Shown here: one piece after another, positions 60,125 through 64,000 of the stretch
Layout: each line of letters begins with the position of its first letter
Numbering within the stretch: position 1 is the stretch's first letter
Assembly (NCBI GenBank): GCA_964546585.1
Contig: CAZJKE010000008.1
Location: 9,635 to 73,634, forward strand
Origin: CAZJKE01 sp964546585
Lineage (GTDB): Bacteria > Planctomycetota > Phycisphaerae > Phycisphaerales > SM1A02
Length of the DNA: 64,000 nt
Direction: 5' to 3'
The notes under the pieces: generated by a model
Seen by the model: only the letters and a program-made list of their open reading frames with translations
Databases searched by the model: none
What the model was told of the DNA's origin: nothing
Position numbers and translations under genes: made by a program

Positions 60125-62872
60125 CTACTCGACGCCGATGGCTGCAGCATCCCGGTCACTGAGCATGCCACCATCGCTGCGGTGCTTGACCGACCCATCA
60201 CGTCGCCACGAACGGTCACAGCGAGGCTCGTTGCGAAGATCGTGAACCTCGACCTCGTCACCTTCGATCAAGATACGGGAGACTCCGCAGAGATCGGCCA
60301 AGTCCAGAAGGTCGAACTCGGCCAAGTCATCTGGGAGCGAGAGGCCGGCATCGAGGGGATTGTCGATGCCTCTCTCCTTGGCTTCTTCCAATGCCTTCAT
60401 CGCTTCGTCGCGGACAGCCAACGCTCGCTGCCACCGCGAATCCACAGCATATGGAGTCGGGGCAAAGGACTGTTCGTGGATCGATCCTTCCCCCCCGAGC
60501 GCCGCCCAGACCTCTTCGGCGGTATGAGGCACCAGTGGAGCAAGTAACCGACACAGTGTGTCGGCAATAATGCGCATCGCCGCCTGTGCGCGCTGCCGCC
60601 GCGGCGAATCAGCGCCATCGCAGTACAGTCGATCCTTTACGGCCGCGCAGTAGACGGATGAAAGCGTGTCGTTACAGAAATCATAGAGCAGCGTGTGAAC
60701 ACGACGAAACTCGTACGACGCGTACGCCCCAATGACCGCGTCGGAAACACGCGACAATTCACCAAGTACCCATGCGTCAACCGTAAGATCATTGGTACCT
60801 GCCTCCGTAGCCTCTCCCATGTTGCCGAGCAGGAATCGCAGCGTATTGCGGATCTTCCTGTAACTTTCGCCGGCCTCCTCAAAGAACTTCGTATCGACTT
60901 TGCTGTCACTTCCAAGAACCAGGGAACCGACCCACCAGCGGCAGACATCGGCGCCAAATTGTTTCAGCAGATCGTCAACACTCAGCGCGTTGCCGCCGCT
61001 CTTGCTCATCTTGTGACCGTCTTTGTCGACGATGAACCCATGGGTAATTGCACATGCGAAGGGGCTGCTACCAGTCGCGGCGATCGCGGGAAGCACTGAC
61101 AACTGGAACCAACCGCGGTGCTGGTCACCTCCTTCCAGATACAGGTCGATCGGGTACCCAAGATCACGCTCCTGCATGACTGCGTGCCAGGATGATCCCG
61201 ACTCGAACCACACATCGAAGATGTCGTGCATCTTCTGCAGGCTGGAGACAACCACATTTGACGGAGCATCCCACTCGGCCAGAAGTTCTTGTGGTGATTT
61301 GGTGAACCACGCGTCCGACCCTTCCGCAGCAATGACCTTTGCGACGCAGCGGATCGTTTCAGGGGTCAACAGTGGCGTCCCGTCCGGCTGCATGAATGCC
61401 GGAATCGGCAGCCCCCATGCACGCTGGCGGGAGAGGCACCAGTCCGGTCGTGACTCGAGCATGCCTCGCATGCGCCGCTGTCCCCACTGCGGGATGAAGG
61501 TGATGTCGTCTGTTGTTGCGGCAAGTGCTCGGTCGCGGAGGCTTGTGCCGTCCAGATCGCCGTCCACGGCAACGAACCACTGTTCGGTCGACCTGAAGAT
61601 GACCGGCGTCTTGCCGCGGCCGTCGTGCGGATAACTGTGTGTGTGTGTTTCGGCATGGAGAAGATGACCGCTCTCTCGCAGGTGATCGAGAACGGTACTG
61701 TTTGCCGTCCAGACATCCAGCCCCTGCAACCACTGCGGCACGGTGTCGTCATAGGTCCCGTCACCCTGTACGGGACAGTAGATGTCCAGCCCCTCGACGA
61801 GCCCGACCATGTAGTCCTCGGTGCCGTGCCCCGGCGCTGTGTGCACGAGGCCCGTTCCGTCTTCGAGCGTGACATGGTCGCCGGCAATGACCGGGCTTGA
61901 CCTGTCGCAGAACGGGTGAGCGTACTGGACACCAAGCAACTGATCGCCTGTTGCTTCGCCGAGAATCTCGGATGTGCCGCCGATCTTTGCTGCGACTCTA
62001 TCCACGAGATCCGATGCAACAACAACGACGCGGCTTCCGAGTCGAACAAGCGAGTATCGAAAACGCGGCGAGACGGCGATCGCGAGGTTGGCCACGAGTG
62101 TCCAAGGCGTGGTCGTCCAGATGAGGAAGGATGCGTTCGTGTCGATCGAGACATCGAAAACTGAACCGACGGCAGTTGGATCAACGGAATCAAATGCCAC
62201 GAAGATCGAGGGATCTTCGCGGTCCTTGTATTCCAACTCTGCTTCTGCCAGCGCCGTCTGATTGGCGATCGACCAGTGGACCGGCTTGAGTTGCCGAAAG
62301 ACAAAACCACGTTCCACCATGGTGGCGAAAACTTCGAGTACCGCCGCTTCATAGGCGGGATCCATCGTCAAGTAGGGATGGTCATACTCCGCGAACGTGA
62401 GAAGCCGCTTCATCTGGGTGGTCTGCAGTTTCACATACTTCTCGGCGTACCGGCGACACTCACGTCGAATCGCCATGCGGCGGGCGTCGTCGTCAAGAGC
62501 ATTGATCTTCTCGGCCTTGCCTGATTCTTCGAGGCCAGACATGACGCGGTGTTCGATGGGGAGCCCGTGGCAATCCCAGCCGGGTACATAGGAGACGCGG
62601 CGACCCGACATGGCCCGGCTTCGCACAACGATGTCTTTGAGAACCTTATTGAGAAGGTGCCCGACATGAATCGAGCCATTGGCGTAAGGCGGCCCGTCGT
62701 GAAACACGAATGGCGGATCATCGGCATGCGCGGCGAGCACGCGGCTGTAGAGGGTGTCGGCTTCCCACTTTTTCACCGTCTGCGGCTCGTTCTGCGCGAG
62801 ATTCGCTCGCATGGGAAACGAGGTCTTCGGAAGGTTGAGCGTCTTCTTGTAGTTCGGCGTGGTCTGGGTCAT
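60125..62872 (-). CDS. ileS: Isoleucyl-tRNA synthetase
   Basis: About 915-aa class I synthetase. HIGH motif: GPPYANGSIHVGHLLNKVLK; KMSKS motif: DGHKMSKSGGNALSVDDLL. The editing (CP1) domain is present between them (LIWTTTPWTLVANLAIAVSP; DGTGLVHTAPGHGTEDYMVG). I start at 62872 (MTQTTPNYKKTLNLPKTSFP), which overlaps the ZIP stop by 4 bases; the frame continues 25 codons upstream. The C-terminal zinc-binding Cys cluster seen in E. coli is missing; the protein ends soon after the anticodon domain. Confidence 0.95.
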   Translation of the reverse strand: MTQTTPNYKKTLNLPKTSFPMRANLAQNEPQTVKKWEADTLYSRVLAAHADDPPFVFHDGPPYANGSIHVGHLLNKVLKDIVVRSRAMSGRRVSYVPGWDCHGLPIEHRVMSGLEESGKAEKINALDDDARRMAIRRECRRYAEKYVKLQTTQMKRLLTFAEYDHPYLTMDPAYEAAVLEVFATMVERGFVFRQLKPVHWSIANQTALAEAELEYKDREDPSIFVAFDSVDPTAVGSVFDVSIDTNASFLIWTTTPWTLVANLAIAVSPRFRYSLVRLGSRVVVVASDLVDRVAAKIGGTSEILGEATGDQLLGVQYAHPFCDRSSPVIAGDHVTLEDGTGLVHTAPGHGTEDYMVGLVEGLDIYCPVQGDGTYDDTVPQWLQGLDVWTANSTVLDHLRESGHLLHAETHTHSYPHDGRGKTPVIFRSTEQWFVAVDGDLDGTSLRDRALAATTDDITFIPQWGQRRMRGMLESRPDWCLSRQRAWGLPIPAFMQPDGTPLLTPETIRCVAKVIAAEGSDAWFTKSPQELLAEWDAPSNVVVSSLQKMHDIFDVWFESGSSWHAVMQERDLGYPIDLYLEGGDQHRGWFQLSVLPAIAATGSSPFACAITHGFIVDKDGHKMSKSGGNALSVDDLLKQFGADVCRWWVGSLVLGSDSKVDTKFFEEAGESYRKIRNTLRFLLGNMGEATEAGTNDLTVDAWVLGELSRVSDAVIGAYASYEFRRVHTLLYDFCNDTLSSVYCAAVKDRLYCDGADSPRRQRAQAAMRIIADTLCRLLAPLVPHTAEEVWAALGGEGSIHEQSFAPTPYAVDSRWQRALAVRDEAMKALEEAKERGIDNPLDAGLSLPDDLAEFDLLDLADLCGVSRILIEGDEVEVHDLRNEPRCDRSWRRDGSVKHRSDGGMLSDRDAAAIGVE

Positions 62873-63672
62873 GGCGAATTGGAGGGGAGGATAGTCGATT
62901 CGCTTCGGTGGTCCGTGCCGTCGGCGTGCAGGTGGGACAGCCCCCAAGCGGCGGCGATGCCGAAGAGGAGCGCCGCAGTCAACGCAATGCGATCGTGTCC
63001 GTGAAAGTGCAACTCCGGCAGCAGGTCGCTGAGTGCAATACAGAGGAACATGCCCGCGGCAACTGCCAACGCGGCCGCAATGACAGGGTCGGATGCGGCG
63101 GCGGTGCTTCCCATGAAGAATGCGACGCCCAGAGGCACGGTGGCCGCAAAGAGCGTGTTCATCAGGTGGAGTCGCGGCCGCGGCGAGCCGCCTGCGACCA
63201 TGAGGGCGGTGAGTGTCAGTGCGTCGAGTGGTTTGTGGAGGAGGATGACGACGAAGACGCCGGTGGCAGCGGCAAGGCCGCCGGTCTGCCAGACAGCGGC
63301 GAGTGCCGCTCCGGCGAGCAGACTGTGGATTGTCAATCCGATCAGTGCACCCACCCAGGTGAGTTTGTGTTCATGGCCACATGTGGCCGGGGCGCCATGT
63401 TCGCAGTCGGCTACATCATGGCAGTGGGATGGCAAGAACCGCTCCAGTAGAAAGAGCAACAGAAACCCACCGAGCAGCCATTGCATTGCCCATGCGGCAC
63501 CACCCTCCTCGATTGCTTCGGGCAGCAGGTCCAGCACTGCCACGCCGGCCATGACACCGCCGACGAAACTCATCGCCAGTTGCATACGGCGATGGGTCGG
63601 CCGTATCAGCAGCGGCAGCCAACCACCTATCAATGACGCGATCGCAATCAGGATGCAGAAGAGCGTGAGCAT
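62869..63672 (-). CDS. ZIP-family metal transporter
   Basis: 267-aa membrane protein with about eight helices. The metal-site helices carry LIGLTIHSLLAGAALAAVW (TM4) and VVILLHKPLDALTLTALM (TM5), as in ZIP transporters; the His-rich loop FLPSHCHDVADCEHGAPATC and GHEH is typical of metal-sensing loops. It would import or move zinc or another divalent metal. I start at the Met at 63672, at the first helix; the longer frame runs across the antisense strand of tRNA-Ala and is not real. Overlaps ileS by 4 bases. Confidence 0.88.
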   Translation of the reverse strand: MLTLFCILIAIASLIGGWLPLLIRPTHRRMQLAMSFVGGVMAGVAVLDLLPEAIEEGGAAWAMQWLLGGFLLLFLLERFLPSHCHDVADCEHGAPATCGHEHKLTWVGALIGLTIHSLLAGAALAAVWQTGGLAAATGVFVVILLHKPLDALTLTALMVAGGSPRPRLHLMNTLFAATVPLGVAFFMGSTAAASDPVIAAALAVAAGMFLCIALSDLLPELHFHGHDRIALTAALLFGIAAAWGLSHLHADGTDHRSESTILPSNSP

Positions 63673-63753
63673 CGGGAGGAGCAGTATCGGGGGGTGGCCA
63701 CCGTCGAGCAACCCGGGGCGATTCCATGGCGGTATCATGCGCGGCCCCCTGTT

Positions 63754-63826
63754 GGGGCGGTAGCTCAATTGGGAGAGCGCCTCGGTCGCATCGAGGAGGT
63801 TGTGGGTTCGATTCCCATCCGCTCCA
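63754..63826 (+). tRNA. tRNA-Ala (CGC)
   Basis: Acceptor GGGGCGG/CCGCTCC includes the G3-U70 wobble pair that identifies tRNA-Ala. The D-arm is TAGCTCAATTGGGAGAGC; anticodon stem CCTCG/CGAGG holds loop GTCGCAT with anticodon CGC at 63787-63789; the T-arm has GTGGGTTCGATTCCCAT; the discriminator is A. CCA is not encoded. TATCAT at 63733-63738 is a possible -10 box. Confidence 0.96.
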
Positions 63827-63849
63827 CTCGGCCCCTTGCAAATACGCAC

Positions 63850-63976
63850 ATTCTGGACACCCACCAATTGCCGTTTGCGGCCTCAGGGGGTCACACCCCG
63901 GGTGTGACCCTAGGTGTGACCCCCTGCTCAGTCGATTGGGGGACCTGCGGAAGGGCAATTGGTGGGTGTCCAGAAT
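63850..63976. repeat. 127-bp inverted-repeat element with nested palindrome
   Basis: A perfect 23-bp inverted repeat (63850-63872 and 63954-63976, arms reading TGGACACCCACCAATTGCC) encloses 81 bp. The inner part holds GGGTCACACCC-C-GGGTGTGACCC (63888-63910) and a further GGTGTGACCCCC. No coding capacity. It looks like a REP/MITE-type element just after tRNA-Ala. The rest of 63827-64000 holds no gene that I can support. Confidence 0.75.
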
Positions 63977-64000
63977 TGAGGGATGTGTCCGTAGAATGAT

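Noticed and set aside
62869..63867. N-terminally extended ZIP protein starting at 63867
   Set aside because: The extension is the antisense translation of tRNA-Ala (the familiar GNRTHNLL-type spurious peptide); the first membrane helix begins at the Met at 63672.

Overview
The window is high-GC, almost fully coding bacterial DNA that reads as a member of the Planctomycetota, most likely class Phycisphaerae. The clues are two orphan dockerin-type C-terminal tails of the kind ending planctomycete secreted proteins, csrA, a WD40-repeat Ser/Thr kinase, DUF2752, a TgpA/DUF58 pair, a sigma-like orphan protein, and an outer-membrane PagL-like barrel. It looks like part of a scaffolded draft assembly: there is a 100-N gap at 11006-11105. 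Genes are tightly packed, and many neighbours share 4-bp ATGA or GTGA overlaps; I used these to choose several starts.

Layout. 1-6285 (+): an ABC exporter membrane component (cut by the window edge) and its ATPase, then nadK-serS-tilS. 6329-10252: a dockerin relic, then dapF, an M48 protease and a large lipoprotein on the minus strand. 10310-12017: an Nfu-type Fe-S scaffold, csrA, the gap, a structured non-coding minus-strand stretch ending in an intrinsic terminator, and mraZ with its own three-repeat operator. 12147-22013: a flavin reductase, a glycosyltransferase-like protein, two paralogous lipoproteins, DUF2752, an M19 dipeptidase, a ParA pair, a GT39 transferase, aroB and a small membrane protein. 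22073-29183: tRNA-Glu, a PagL-like barrel, and the fatty-acid synthesis operon rpmF-plsX-fabH-fabD-lipoprotein-fabG-acpP-fabF behind a recognisable sigma-70-type promoter.

29230-44593 (-) is one run of 13 tightly spaced genes: ppdK, a HIT protein, a kinase, nadC, birA, then eight genes of which most are unknown. Among these are a MutL-type ASKHA ATPase, a barrel-sandwich-like protein, a DUF6754-like protein and three multi-pass or anchored membrane proteins. This looks like an uncharacterised membrane machine. 44654-64000: pabB, a PilZ-like protein, tgpA-DUF58, scpB-atpC, a sigma-like protein, ahcY, a His/Asp-rich tail protein, a long PurF, rpsD, a PpiD/SurA-like foldase, a tRNA-binding protein, ileS, a ZIP transporter, tRNA-Ala and a large inverted repeat.

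Two observations stand out. First, the minus-strand RNA region beside csrA (about 11182-11460) carries a series of short hairpins presenting GGA, mostly ANGGA, in their loops and ends in a terminator; this is the architecture of a CsrB/RsmZ-type CsrA sponge. Second, the MutL-like/DUF6754-like membrane operon at 29230-36334 has no glutamate mutase subunits nearby and may be an undescribed ATP-driven envelope complex. REP-like palindromes at several gene ends form a third theme.
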